DNA from: Ustilago trichophora
Lineage: Eukaryota > Basidiomycota > Ustilaginomycetes > Ustilaginales > Ustilaginaceae
Direction: 5' to 3'
DNA length: 64,000 nt
Assembly (NCBI GenBank): GCA_900323505.1
Contig: OOIN01000038.1
Span: 248,001-312,000 of the forward strand
The notes below the pieces were generated by a model, which was given only the letters and a program-made list of their open reading frames with translations, was not told the origin of the DNA and made no database searches. Each line of letters opens with the position of its first letter. The stretch's first letter is position 1. This document shows, in pieces, positions 1-11,461 of the stretch. The translations under genes were made by a program, and so were the position numbers.

Positions 1-881
1 CCGATGTAGTGGTGAGGGATTTGACGATCCAGTGCGTATTGCAGGTTGGTTCAAGATCCTTTTCGCATTTCCTCAACATTGTTGAGCGCTACCATTCGCT
101 TTTGCGTCAGCTCTCGCGAAGTCCAAGGATGAGGGCAGCCATCCTGGCTGGATCGGTGCGATTCTGGACCCGCTCTCAACAGTGGATTCACATTGTTGTG
201 GATAAGCTGCTTCAGTATCGTATTGTCGAACCTGCTGATGTGGTCGATTTCATCTTTAGTCCTCCTACGGACGAGCCTTCTACCATCCAGCCACCTCTCG
301 GTGAGGTTAAAGAAGGATGGGCAGGCTTCAACACGTGGACGCTGCTCAAGTTGACACTTGAGAAAGTCAATGGACGTGTAGACCAGCTTAAGAAGCGTCT
401 CGAAGAAACCGAGCGTAAAGAAGCCGAAGAACGAGAGCGTAAAGAAGCTGCTCTCGCTGCCGGTCTTCCCCTTGACGACGATCAACTCGAAGAAAAGCCG
501 CAAGAAGAAGAACCCCTACCGCTCTTCCCCACTTCTGCCACCTTACCCATCCGCCCCACCAAGGAAGAAACCAAATCGGTCGAGCTCAACTCCACCGAAG
601 CGCTAGCCAGTTTGGATGCTATCAAATCCGAACAGCGCAAAGTGCTCATCGGCGCCGTTACAGGCTTCAAATCCGTCATCCTGAAGCAAAACGACGCCAA
701 CGAAGAATGGCATACATGGTGGATCAACGGATGGTACAAACAACTGGTAAGATGCTTCAATCGCCAGTTGCTAGAGAACAGGGAAACCATCTTGAGCAAC
801 TGCTTCGCAAAACAAGACGGAGAAGTCGGTGAAAGACTCAGAGAGATCCTCGAAAGAGCGGTTGACATTCTTTCCGAGTGA
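1..881 (+). CDS. CBC1: Nuclear cap-binding protein subunit 1 (CBP80), 3' part only
   Basis: This is the C-terminal ~290 residues of the large subunit of the nuclear cap-binding complex, which with CBP20 binds the m7G cap of RNA polymerase II transcripts and couples it to splicing, export and decay. The frame is open to the left window edge, so the gene starts upstream. The segment GSRSFSHFLNIVERY, a following run of MIF4G-like type 2 helices, and a long charged helix beginning LEKVNGRVDQLKKRLEE match the family's C-terminal MIF4G domain. The charged helix continues as a Glu/Lys/Arg stretch, then a proline-rich linker and a final helical block. The stop is a TGA. It converges on the ARS2 gene, whose product binds this complex, with a dead transposon between them. 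Identity is from recognised family sequence; the N-terminal half is not visible. Confidence 0.88.
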   Translation, partial: DVVVRDLTIQCVLQVGSRSFSHFLNIVERYHSLLRQLSRSPRMRAAILAGSVRFWTRSQQWIHIVVDKLLQYRIVEPADVVDFIFSPPTDEPSTIQPPLGEVKEGWAGFNTWTLLKLTLEKVNGRVDQLKKRLEETERKEAEERERKEAALAAGLPLDDDQLEEKPQEEEPLPLFPTSATLPIRPTKEETKSVELNSTEALASLDAIKSEQRKVLIGAVTGFKSVILKQNDANEEWHTWWINGWYKQLVRCFNRQLLENRETILSNCFAKQDGEVGERLREILERAVDILSE

Positions 882-1040
882 AAACCCCCCTCTTCCACAC
901 GAGCGACGATCGATTTGTTATTCAAGTCAGCAATTCATCCCGGTTCAGAATCTTGCTTGAAACTCGAGAGTTGAGCGTGTGGAATCTGGAGATGGAGTTT
1001 TGGACTTGCGATGAAAGAGAGTCTAGCGTGTATATACGGG

Positions 1041-1061
1041 ATTCGAGCTGGTCAAAGGTCA
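1041..1061 (+). repeat. Left copy of 21-bp direct repeat flanking the transposon
   Basis: These 21 bases recur in the same orientation at 4003-4023 with one difference, a C-to-T at a CpG. The two copies lie just outside the inverted repeats of the decayed transposon. This is much longer than the TA duplication expected of a Tc1/mariner-pogo element. Confidence 0.75.
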
Positions 1062-1234
1062 AGAATAATGTAATCTATGTACTTCCGACGCGTTTCGGAC
1101 TTAGCCGATTCCCACCGTTGCTGATGGTAGTGCCCTGCATGATCACGCCGGGAGGTCTGTGCTCCTTTCTTCACTCCCACCATGTCTTGACACCGCACTT
1201 GTCACCATCACCACCAGTCTCTTCCAACAATATC

Positions 1235-3936
1235 ATCACCTACAATTGAAGCCTTCCGGCACTGTGCAATGCTGCAACCCTCCTCGTCCTACGGTTCCAC
1301 CACCTCTCATGCCAACAGAGCTGCTGATTTTGTGCTGCTCAAGAGGCTTGCCTCCAACAAGCAGCTGCAGAGCTTGGCAATGGAGTACACTCAAGCCTTT
1401 GCATAGCAGCTGCTGACAACAATGTTCCTGAGGCCACACTGCGCCATCATCTCTCTGGACAACAGACCAAAAAAGCCAGCCATGCCAACCAACAGGCACT
1501 CATTCCAGCCCCAGAGACTGCTCTGCTTGAGCACATCTGTTGCTGTGCCGCCAGTGGCTTCCCCTTGACACCAGATCTAATCCATGACTACACCAACACC
1601 ATATTGCATGGCATTCCAGGCTGCAGAAAAGCTCCTAATGTTGGCACTAGCTGGCTGCAGGGCTTCCTCTGCCAACATCCTTCAATCCGCTCACATGTTA
1701 GGCACCAAGGGTCTGGGAATCTCAGGAGCTAGAGGCTTGGGCAGGAGGGGCGTGGGGTTTGTGGTGATGCCGCAAACATCGCTGGGTATGCTGGTGGGGC
1801 ACAGTGGGTGTTGGGTGTCCAAGGGACGATCAATTGGTCTAGTGAAAAAATAGAATACAATCAACAAGGAGCCATGAAGGTGGCCACAAGTAGTGCCCGG
1901 CCTTATTTCATGGGGCTGGCCCCTGTGCACCCCCTTCCTCCCTTGCCAATGCTGCAGCACATGCCCCCCTCTGGAGCTGTGGCCTGGTTGGTGCTTGTGC
2001 AACAACCATTTGTATTAAATTGTCTTAGGGCTGTATACAGGGCTTGTGCCAGCAGGCCGTGCATGTTGTGCCCACCCTGTTCCTCTGTTCAACCCTGTGC
2101 GCTGCCTCATGCCCTCAACAATACTGCAGCGTGCAGCTTCCCCGGAGCCGAGGCCTGCTTGTGGCTTGTGCGACAGCCCCCATGTTACACAGCCTCAGAA
2201 CTCCCTTGGGGGCCTGCACCTACTAGCTGCATCCCTGCTGGTCTATGCGCCCCCTCTGACTCCCTGCTAAATTGCCTGGCGTCCCCACCAAGGGTCCCGT
2301 GCCATTGTGCCGCAGGCACATTGGCCCTCATGCTGCCTTGCGCTCCACCTGGGCCCACTCTTTTACCTGCGACGCTAACCACGCATAACATCACAATGGT
2401 CTCGCTGCCTTGACAATGCACACCTCACAGGAGCAACTTAGGCCAACATCCAGTGATTCTACAATCAGTTTGCTCTCATAATGTGTGATTATGCTGTTTC
2501 ATCAACAAACATCTTCAATATGGATGAGACCGCTCTCATGATTGGTGTTGGTGGTAGCAAGCGGGTTCTTGTGCCTGCAGACAATCAAGCTGCCCAATTT
2601 TGATCTCAACCAGGCAACTGGGAGTGGACTTCAATTGTCAAATGCATTGGAAGTGCAGGTCAGGTGCTTCCATCCTTTGTGATCACATGTAGAAAGCGGC
2701 ACACAGTCGGAGAGCAACAGCAGATGCAAAATGTTTCTGCAACGTGGCGGTTTGCAAAGTTGGATAATGGCTGGACAACCAACAAGCATGGCTCAAAACC
2801 ATCTTTGATCCCAACACAACACCATCAACACCATCAGAGTGGCGTCTGCTCATTGTCAATGGACACAAATTGCACATGAGCAATGCATTCCTGACTGCAG
2901 CATGAAATTGCTGCATCATTCCGCTTTGCTACCCAGCACATTTGACATCATGCAGCCACTTGAAGTGTCAGCCTTTGGCCCACTCTCCAATGCCTTTCAC
3001 CACCTTGTCAATGATGCTGCTCACCATGGACAAGACAGTATCAATTGAAGCCAATTTGCATCCTTGTGTGCTCAGGCATGTGCAACGGTGATGATGTCAT
3101 CTGCAGCATGTAAGGCATTCACTGACTTGGGCTTGACCATTAATTTGGACCCCAAGAAAGTCCTCAACCAACTTGCCAGCCAACAACAGGCTTGGTCATC
3201 AGGTACACAGCAGCAAATGCTGCTGCAGGAATGTCAACCTCCACAGACAAGTGCCAGCATTAGCTCACTCATCAATGCCTACAGGCATGAGACAGACAGA
3301 CAGAATGCTTCTGGGCTCAAGCAGAGCCTTATGGAAGCATATGAAAAGCCTCATGCCACTATCTCAGTGCTTGAGGCTGAAAACACACTGCTCTGAAAGC
3401 AAAAGGAGAAAAATCGGTCAATGGCAAAGAAGGTATGGACAAAGAAGCAAGATGGTGATCAGATGATGTTGTCCAAATATGTCATGATCATGTGCAAGCA
3501 GGCTGAGCGTGAGTTGGTCTGGAAGGAGCCCGCAACTGCTGCCAAGCAGAGGAAGAAGTGGCAAAATGAGAAGCAACAGCAGGAGGGGGGTGCTGCACAA
3601 CCATCACCTGTGGCAGCAGATGATGGCAACAAAGCAGCTTGTGATGACAATGAAGGTGCTTTGACATTGTTGGCTAGCGCTGCTCCACCTTCAGTGCCCC
3701 AGGAAGCTGATGAGCTTGATGATGGAGAGCCTCTCAGCTCCATCAATGACAGCAACAAAGATCCATATGGTTTCTATGCAACACTCCCCATTGCCAGCTC
3801 TTCCCGTTTCATGCTTTCAGTGCTGTCTTGTTCAGCATGTATTGTAGTGTTCATGGTCTCAGTGTCCGAAGTTTCAGTGGAATTGGTTCACAAACCAGTG
3901 TGTACGCCATCACAACAAGTACTACCATCAGACTGA
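1235..3936 (+). pseudogene. Pogo/Fot1-type transposase pseudogene
   Basis: Reading across frames recovers a transposase in order. From about 1390 there is a helix-turn-helix with the segment VPEATLRHHLSGQQTKKA, then a CENP-B-like segment containing GFPLTPDLIHDYTNTIL and GTSWLQGFL. Sequence homologous to the interdomain linker resumes at about 2410 (LDNAHLTGAT). The DDE region follows: NIFNMDET near 2510, SKRVLVPA near 2560, a LIVDGH-type second aspartate motif near 2850, and a LQPLxVSxFGPLSNAFH-type third motif near 2950. The C-terminal tail (KAFTDLGLTINLDPKKVL onwards, then charged coiled coil) runs to about 3936. Many in-frame stops and frameshifts show it cannot make transposase. About 700 bp between 1700 and 2398 do not belong to the gene and look like a later insertion. 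Family assignment is firm; exact ends of the former ORF are not. Confidence 0.82.
1699..2397. mobile_element. Probable secondary insertion within the transposase pseudogene
   Basis: The transposase reads continuously into IRSH (ending about 1698) and resumes at SR-x-LDNAHL (about 2398), motifs that are normally a few residues apart. The roughly 700 bases between do not align with any transposase frame. I find no clear inverted repeat, long ORF or target-site duplication, so the class is unknown. Boundaries are good to about 10 bases. Confidence 0.55.
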
Positions 3937-4002
3937 ATTTCAAGATCACGGAATGTGTCGGAAGTACAGCTGCGTCGGAAGTACAGGATTACGTTATACA
4001 GA

Positions 4003-4023
4003 ATTTGAGCTGGTCAAAGGTCA
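4003..4023 (+). repeat. Right copy of 21-bp direct repeat flanking the transposon
   Basis: It is identical to 1041-1061 except for one T in place of C. It starts seven bases outside the right inverted repeat. About 100 bases downstream (4124-4143) lies a run of T residues, and the stretch 4024-4314 otherwise holds only the 3' flank of ARS2. Confidence 0.75.
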
Positions 4024-4314
4024 TATCCTTGAAAAAGGTCAAAGCTCGTCCGCAAAGCCATCCTATATGCTTCGATAGGTATCTCCCCATACCCTCCAGC
4101 CGAGGTGGACTCTTCGGACGACGTTTTTTTTTTTTTTTTTTTTTCAGTACACAAACCCGATTTCCCATCTTCCCTGGCGGAAGCAGCAAAGTCTCAGTTC
4201 TTGTCCAACATGATGCTCAAACTTGTGGCAAAAGATCAAGATGTGTTTTTTTTGGCGAGAAATGATATAAAATGTTTGGTGAATGTGTATGTGGATATGT
4301 AGTGTTTTCGTTTT

Positions 4315-6828
4315 TTAGTAAGCTAGATCAACATCGCCCTCAGCAGCTCCGTCTAGATCCTGATAGCTCTTGGGTGCCGCACGGGCGGCTCTGGGATCGA
4401 GAGGTTTAGGTGCCGGTGGTAGCGGATCTGGTTTAACCGGTGTTGCTGCGGGTGAGTCTGCTACCACTCCACCGAGGCGCATTCCCAGCGAAGGACCTGC
4501 ACCGCCATTGCCGCTTCCCGGGGTCCTACGAGGCGAATCTACCGCACTGGCATTGCCAAATCTGATCATACCCATCCTACCACCGCTGTTGAACATACCC
4601 CCATTCGGCCCTCCACCACCACCACCACCGTTGCCCTCCAAACGCTGAGCTAAAGCCGTACCACCTGCACCGGCCTCACGATCACCTCCCTTCGCATTCT
4701 GTCCCAGCTGCGTAGTGGCACGACAGGGATCGCGAACGTAGTTGTTGAAGAATCGGGCGTCTTCGACTGCCACCTGGGCTGTCGATTCGATGAAAGCGCG
4801 ATGCTTGTTGAGAATATGCTTCTGAACAAAGTTGACCGCTTTGAAGAGCTTGCCACATTGACCGCCGTTGACGTCGACCGTGCAACGATGCTTTTCTTTC
4901 TCTTCCTCTTTGATAAAAGGCAAAGCGGCAGACATGAGCTCAGCATCGATGCTCTTGCCTCCCACTTCGGTCAAATCGGTACGTTCGTCGGCAAGAAGCA
5001 AAGTGGTCTTTTGATCAACGCTGCGGGCCCAAGATTCGTCATTGGTGTTCTCTCGTGGGTCTTCAACAAGTACACCCGAGGGAGGCTGCTTGCGTCCATG
5101 ACGAGGACTACGACGCAACAGTTCCTCTTCAAACTCGCAGACGAGCGAAATGTAGTAGTCGCAGTGGTAGACCGTTCGCAAAAGGTCCAAGTGCAAATCA
5201 AGCTGCTTCTTGATCCACCTGCGGCGCTGCTCGCGCTTGTCTGCATCTTCCTCGGAATCGTAGCCGTGTTCGAGATCGTCATCGATGAGCTCAGGCTCGA
5301 TGTGCTTGATTCGCTGCAGGATGGCTTCGGATCCACTAGTTTCGAGCCAAGTTTTGGTTTCCGAAGCGGCGTTGCTCTCAGCTTGTTCGCGGAAGAGAAT
5401 GTCGCGATCTTCGATCTCGAATCGCTCGAGGAGCTGCTTGCAGTGTTTGAGATCGATGAGGAGGCGGTGGAACGAGTTGGCGTACTCGGGAACGGTGCGA
5501 AGTTTGCTGGAAGTGGGTTTGGAGCAAGGGGCGAGGTTGAGGGTGAAACCGTCGACGTCTTTGCCTTGGAGCGTGTTGAGGGTGTCTTCCATGTCGATTT
5601 CGGGCTGGTACATGGCCCAGCCGACACGATGCCATCGTTTGCCGACGTGAGGCTCGCCCAGGGCGAGGTAGCGGAAGCCAGGCTTGGTTTTGAGCACTTC
5701 TTCGAGCTTTTCACGGGGTAGATCGGCGGGGAAGGTCTTGACGAGGATCTGATGGTGGCAGGCAGGGATGATGGCCTGCTCACCATGCAACAGTTCAGGT
5801 TCACCGTAGCGAGAGAGCAGAGTGACATCGCTGGGTTCTGAACGGCCTCGGTGGTGGTGGTCGTGATTGTCGCCATCGAACGAGTTGGCTCGATTGCGGG
5901 AAGCGTCGTCAGTGTCGTTTTGGATGTCGTAGTTGATCTTGTCGAGCTTGCCATCTTGGAGCTCTTGCAGCCAAGCGTGCTTTTTGCCAGCACGTGCGGC
6001 TCGCTTGCGCTGATGTCTGGCGGTGAGCCATGGATCTGCGGGTGAGTACTTTTCCTTGAACCAAGCTTCGTGTTTGCGCTGCTCAAAGAAGACGGCGATT
6101 GCCTTTTTGTTGAAGGCGGTTTTGTAGGATTGGTAGCCGTCGTAGATCTCTTGGGTGGTGGGCTGGTCGATGGATCTGTCGCGAGCCGAGGGATGAGCAG
6201 CCTTGATCATCTGGGCGTACTGGCGGAAGGGCAAAAGAGTGTCGGACTGCATGGGATCGGGTGCGGAGTGAGGGTCAAATGGAGGCTTTGCACTGGAATC
6301 TGAGGGGTGAGATGGATCGTCTCTGCGATACTGCGAGTCGTAGGGAGGGTAAGGACGTTCGCGATCACGATGACGAGGACGATCGTCCCTGTCGGAAGGA
6401 GGGATTGGATCGTCGTACCTGGACCTGGCTTCGTATCGCTCGCGGTCATCGTAGGCGGGGCGGTAGTCGTGATGCCTTTGATCTCGTTCGCGGTAGTATC
6501 GCTCCCATTCTAGCGCACGGGTTCGTTCGGATCGGTCATCGTAAGGGTCGGAGGAGCGATAGTTGTCGTAAGCGGATGAGCGTGATGCGTAGGGAGAAGG
6601 ATCATGGTAGTCGCGCGTGCGATCCCAAGGGTCTGCGGCAGAGTATTCGTTGTAAGCACTTGCACGCCTCTCGTCGCGGTAGTAGGAAGGTGATGGGGAA
6701 CGACCACGTTTTCTGGAGCGGTCGAAGTTGTCATCTGTTGGATGTTTATAGTCGGAGGGAGCGGATGGGTAAGAGTCGGGCGCTGGACCCGGGCGGTCGT
6801 ACTGACGATAGGAGGATGTATAATCCAT
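4315..6828 (-). CDS. ARS2: ARS2/SERRATE RNA effector protein
   Basis: This 837-residue nuclear protein belongs to the ARS2/SERRATE family, which binds the cap-binding complex and directs nascent Pol II RNAs to processing, export or exosome decay. The N-terminal ~190 residues are rich in Asp-Arg-Tyr-Ser. The family N-terminal domain follows (TLLPFRQYAQMI, then a conserved helix around KKAIAVFFEQRKHEAWF). A central RRM-like/helical core contains KTFPADLPREKLEEVL, and a C2H2 zinc finger is present (Cys-x8-Cys, then His-x4-His, in the segment HRCTV to NKHRAF). The glycine-rich end finishes SYQDLDGAAEGDVDLAY, resembling the family's acidic CBC-binding tail. The start chosen is the ATG at 6828; upstream codons in the open frame translate CT repeats and look like 5' leader. 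Its convergent neighbour is CBP80, its partner. No intron is needed. Confidence 0.9.
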   Translation of the reverse strand: MDYTSSYRQYDRPGPAPDSYPSAPSDYKHPTDDNFDRSRKRGRSPSPSYYRDERRASAYNEYSAADPWDRTRDYHDPSPYASRSSAYDNYRSSDPYDDRSERTRALEWERYYRERDQRHHDYRPAYDDRERYEARSRYDDPIPPSDRDDRPRHRDRERPYPPYDSQYRRDDPSHPSDSSAKPPFDPHSAPDPMQSDTLLPFRQYAQMIKAAHPSARDRSIDQPTTQEIYDGYQSYKTAFNKKAIAVFFEQRKHEAWFKEKYSPADPWLTARHQRKRAARAGKKHAWLQELQDGKLDKINYDIQNDTDDASRNRANSFDGDNHDHHHRGRSEPSDVTLLSRYGEPELLHGEQAIIPACHHQILVKTFPADLPREKLEEVLKTKPGFRYLALGEPHVGKRWHRVGWAMYQPEIDMEDTLNTLQGKDVDGFTLNLAPCSKPTSSKLRTVPEYANSFHRLLIDLKHCKQLLERFEIEDRDILFREQAESNAASETKTWLETSGSEAILQRIKHIEPELIDDDLEHGYDSEEDADKREQRRRWIKKQLDLHLDLLRTVYHCDYYISLVCEFEEELLRRSPRHGRKQPPSGVLVEDPRENTNDESWARSVDQKTTLLLADERTDLTEVGGKSIDAELMSAALPFIKEEEKEKHRCTVDVNGGQCGKLFKAVNFVQKHILNKHRAFIESTAQVAVEDARFFNNYVRDPCRATTQLGQNAKGGDREAGAGGTALAQRLEGNGGGGGGGPNGGMFNSGGRMGMIRFGNASAVDSPRRTPGSGNGGAGPSLGMRLGGVVADSPAATPVKPDPLPPAPKPLDPRAARAAPKSYQDLDGAAEGDVDLAY

Positions 6829-8278
<1,450 letters not shown>

Positions 8279-8479
8279 ATGATGCCCAACAATGCTTTCC
8301 ACATGCAGCAGCACATGGCTCAACAACAGCGTCCCGGCGCAATGCCCCCCAACGCTCCCTACGTCATCCAACAGCCCTCGGTCTATGCCCAACATCATCA
8401 GCAGCAATCCCAACCACCAACTCCACAGCTACACCAACACATCCAGCCGCCTCCCCATCAGCAGCCGCCGCAACACCAT

Positions 8480-8520
<41 letters not shown>

Positions 8521-9064
8521 ACAACAGCAGCCCCAGCAATCAGTCGTCTATGGTGGTGCTCCGTCGGCTGCCTCGGTCAACCAGCCTGTCCACATGGTCA
8601 ACGCTCCAGGCTCTTCCGCTTATCACCCCACAATGCAACAGCATCAGGCACAGATGGCCAGAATAGCTCAGGCTGGTCAGCCCCATATCGTCAACGGTCA
8701 ACAGCAGCGCCCACCTATGCCTGCTAACCTCGCCTTCGCCCAGCAACAGCAACAGCAACACCTTCAATTGCAGCAACAGCAGCAGCATCAACAACAACAA
8801 CAGCATCATCAGCATCATCAGCATCAACACCAACAGTTGCACCTTTTGCAACAGCAGCAGCAACACCAACATGCCCAACAACAGGCGGCTCAGCAAGCGC
8901 AGCAAGCACAGCAAGCACAACAGCAGCAGCAATCAAATCCACATCAACCCGCGCATACTCCACAGCAACATCACCAAGTCTTGTTGCAGCAGCAGCAGCA
9001 GCAGCAACAATCGCAACAGCAACAATCGCATCCGCAACATCAACAGCAACACCAATTACAGCAT

Positions 9065-9097
<33 letters not shown>

Positions 9098-11032
9098 CAA
9101 CATCAGCAACCACACCAGCAGCAGCAACACATGGCTGCGCCACCCCAGATAACCTTACATTCGCATCCACAGGCTCAGCAGTCCCAACAGCAGCAACCAC
9201 AGTCCTCCTCCGCCCCTCCCATGCATCACCAACACTCACAGCCTCAGCCTGGCACCGGTTTGCAGACTGCTTCCAACTCCCAGCCTACAACAGCGCACAA
9301 CAGTCCCATGCCCAACATCCTCGCTCAGCGCCCCGCTCAACCTGGTCCTCATCGAACTCCCACTCCCATTTCCCACGCCGCGCATCCCATGCAGAACTCG
9401 ACATCGGCTGGTTCGGCCCCTCCCGCTGCTGCTTCATCCGTTCCCAGTCCACAAGTCAACGGTCCCATGCCACTCCGACAGGCTTCGGTCCCACTCAATC
9501 AAGGCCCTCCTACACCCACACATACTAGGCCTCCATCTGCTGCACCTACTCCGTCTCTTCAACCAGCCGCAGCGCCCCAGCCTACACCCCTCGCTCGACC
9601 CAGCACCACTTCCCCCACCTCGAATCAGCTCCCTCCCAACCTTGCCGCGCCCAACTCAAATGTTGCGCCAAATGCGCCTCCCATATCCAATGGCCCAGTC
9701 CCCTCGAGTCTTGCTTCCGTCGACAGCATGGTAGGCGCCCCCGGTCCCAATCCTCAGCTTCAGTCCCAGTTCCCATCCGGCTCTGGTGTCTTGAGACTTC
9801 TCCAGTATTCTGAAGGGCTTGGCTCAGGCAGCAACCGTGGAGACATTGACTACTGGCGCACATTTGTCAACGAGTTCTTCATTCCCAACGGCGTCTTCCG
9901 CCTCATCCTCTGGAATGCCACTTCGCGCGAACAAAAGGGCTTCGAGGTGCCCACCAGTGTCTTGCCCCGCTATCTGCTTACCAACTACGTCTCAGGCCTT
10001 CGTTCTACTCAGCTTCAGCTCGAGAACCCAAGAGAGTTTCACACCGGCTGGCCACCCGTCAATCCTCTTCCACCTCCGCCTGCCTCGCACAAGTACCTCA
10101 ACAGCTTTCCCTCGGCCAATGTGACACACCACGTCGATGCTACCAAGGCAACTTTCCTATCAAGCTTTGACAGCGGCTGGCAAGTGCACATGTCGGGTCT
10201 GCTGCGCGCATCTTTCGTTCCTTGGGCCTCAGCGCAACCAGGTGAGCCCGGAAAGATGGACATCAAGCTGCGTCTGGAATCGCTCGACTTTACGGTACAT
10301 GCTCATACTGGCTACATCCCACGCGTTGCCATTCAAAAGTCGAAAGTAGATCATCCTCTTCCCAACAGCTTGGTCGCCAACATCCTCAGCACAGGCGACA
10401 GCAGCAGCAACAGCAGCCAAAATGGGAACAAGAAAGGTCAAGCCAGAGCCACTGGTGCTCGTAAAGATGACACCGACGACACAAAACGCGACGACAACGG
10501 CGACACTGTGATCAAGACCGAGGAGGGCTCTGGCTCAGGAGACGACGATATCAAGAGCCCAAGCGGCTACACCGTGTCGGTCGAAAAGACCTTCCTGCCC
10601 GACTATCCGGTCAACGAGTACGGCATCAGCCTACGTGCCATGCGCTGCCTCGAAATCACCGAGAGCGTCTGTCAGTTGCGCGATCTGATCGACCTGAGCA
10701 TGCGCGACAAGCTGGGCCCCATCGATTCTCTGCGCAAGTTTGCCACCCAATATAGGGAGATGCAGTCGGGACGACCTGGATCGCAGACAGTTTCAGCAGA
10801 TACCAACGCTCCAGGCCAGCAGGGACCGCCCAACAGTGCACCGACACCCTCACACATGCCGGGCCGACCACCGAGTGCCCAAGGCGGACCCACCGAGAAC
10901 GGGACCACATCCAACCACGCATCTCCGAGTGTTGCCAACGGTGTCTCTGGGCTCAAACGCAAGGGAAAGACGGCACCGAGCCCAAGTCCCAAGTTGGCAC
11001 ACACCAACAACCCTGCCAAGAGGCAGCGATAA
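8279..11032 (+). CDS. LIM-domain-binding (LDB1/PtaB/Mfg1-like) transcriptional co-regulator
   Basis: This is a 917-residue protein in one exon. Residues ~20-310 are dominated by glutamine/histidine runs encoded by mixed CAG/CAA; residues ~310-500 are Pro/Ser/Ala-rich. The LIM-binding domain occupies about 500-660, starting LRLLQYSEGLGSG and continuing through DIDYWRTFVNEFFIPNGVFR and SGWQVHMSGLLRASFVPW. A second conserved block (YGISLRAMRCLEITESVCQ, about 780-800) follows an acidic linker. A basic tail ends KRQR. In yeasts and moulds such proteins (Mfg1, PtaB, Adn2/3) work with Flo8/SomA-type factors to control adhesion, filamentation and development; that role here is inferred. Two in-frame ATGs (8279 and 8282) open the ORF directly after a CT-rich leader. 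It is divergent from ARS2. Confidence 0.85.
8402..9200 (+). repeat. CAG/CAA polyglutamine-coding repeat tract
   Basis: Imperfect CAG/CAA (with CAT/CAC) repeats encode successive poly-Gln and Gln/His runs inside the LDB1-like protein. The longest pure stretches are near 8483-8530, 8985-9010 and 9061-9102. Codon mixing reduces slippage, but the array is still likely to vary between strains. Confidence 0.95.
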
Positions 11033-11461
11033 AGATTTCAACATCCGCGTATCACTTTGTGCTTTTCTCCTCTCCCTCTCTCTCCCCCTCTCTCTCTCTT
11101 TCTCTCCGTCTCTATCTGTACTTGTACCACCGCAGTGATGTTGTAGTCTCGCAACCCCAGTCTAACACTGTACTCAACTGTTACACGCATTCAATCATGT
11201 TCCGTCATCGTGTGAAACTGCGGAAATGTGATGCTGCGAGTTGCACTGCTTTGAGAAGAATCGACGTGGAACTGAGCTGCAAAGGTTTCAAGATTCGGGA
11301 GACGGACAAGGCGCGTAGGCTTGGGAATTGAAACAAAGCCGCCAGCAAGCGCCCGAATTCCGCTTTCTGCAACGCGTTGACTTTCTGGTTTGGCTGCTGT
11401 GGTATTCAATCCTCCTCTCGACCGTTCCTCCACCAAGCGACCATCATACATACAAAACAAC
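11033..11461. other. Intergenic: LDB1-like 3' end and GOT1 promoter
   Basis: This is 429 bases with CT-rich sequence near 11070-11110. I see no coding sequence, RNA gene or repeat beyond that. Confidence 0.5.

Larger units (their letters stand above)
1062..4002 (+). mobile_element. Decayed pogo/Fot1-like (Tc1/mariner superfamily) DNA transposon
   Basis: The element has terminal inverted repeats of about 25 bp: 1066-1091 on the left and 3971-3996 on the right. They match when one is reverse-complemented, apart from one indel and two or three substitutions; the shared core is TACTTCCGACGC. TA dinucleotides sit at both outer ends, as expected for this superfamily. The interior encodes the broken remains of a transposase with a CENP-B-type DNA-binding region and a DDE catalytic region. 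CpG is strongly depleted (eight CG in 2461-3060 by my count, against roughly seven per 60 bases in parts of the neighbouring RVB1 gene), while TG and CA are abundant. Several stops read as TGA where CGA would keep the frame. It lies between CBP80 and ARS2, replacing the short convergent spacer expected there. Confidence 0.85.

Noticed and set aside
1584..2413. Several plus-strand ORFs in the transposon region as host genes
   Set aside because: They are fragments of a decayed transposase or of the insert within it; frames change and stops interrupt conserved motifs.
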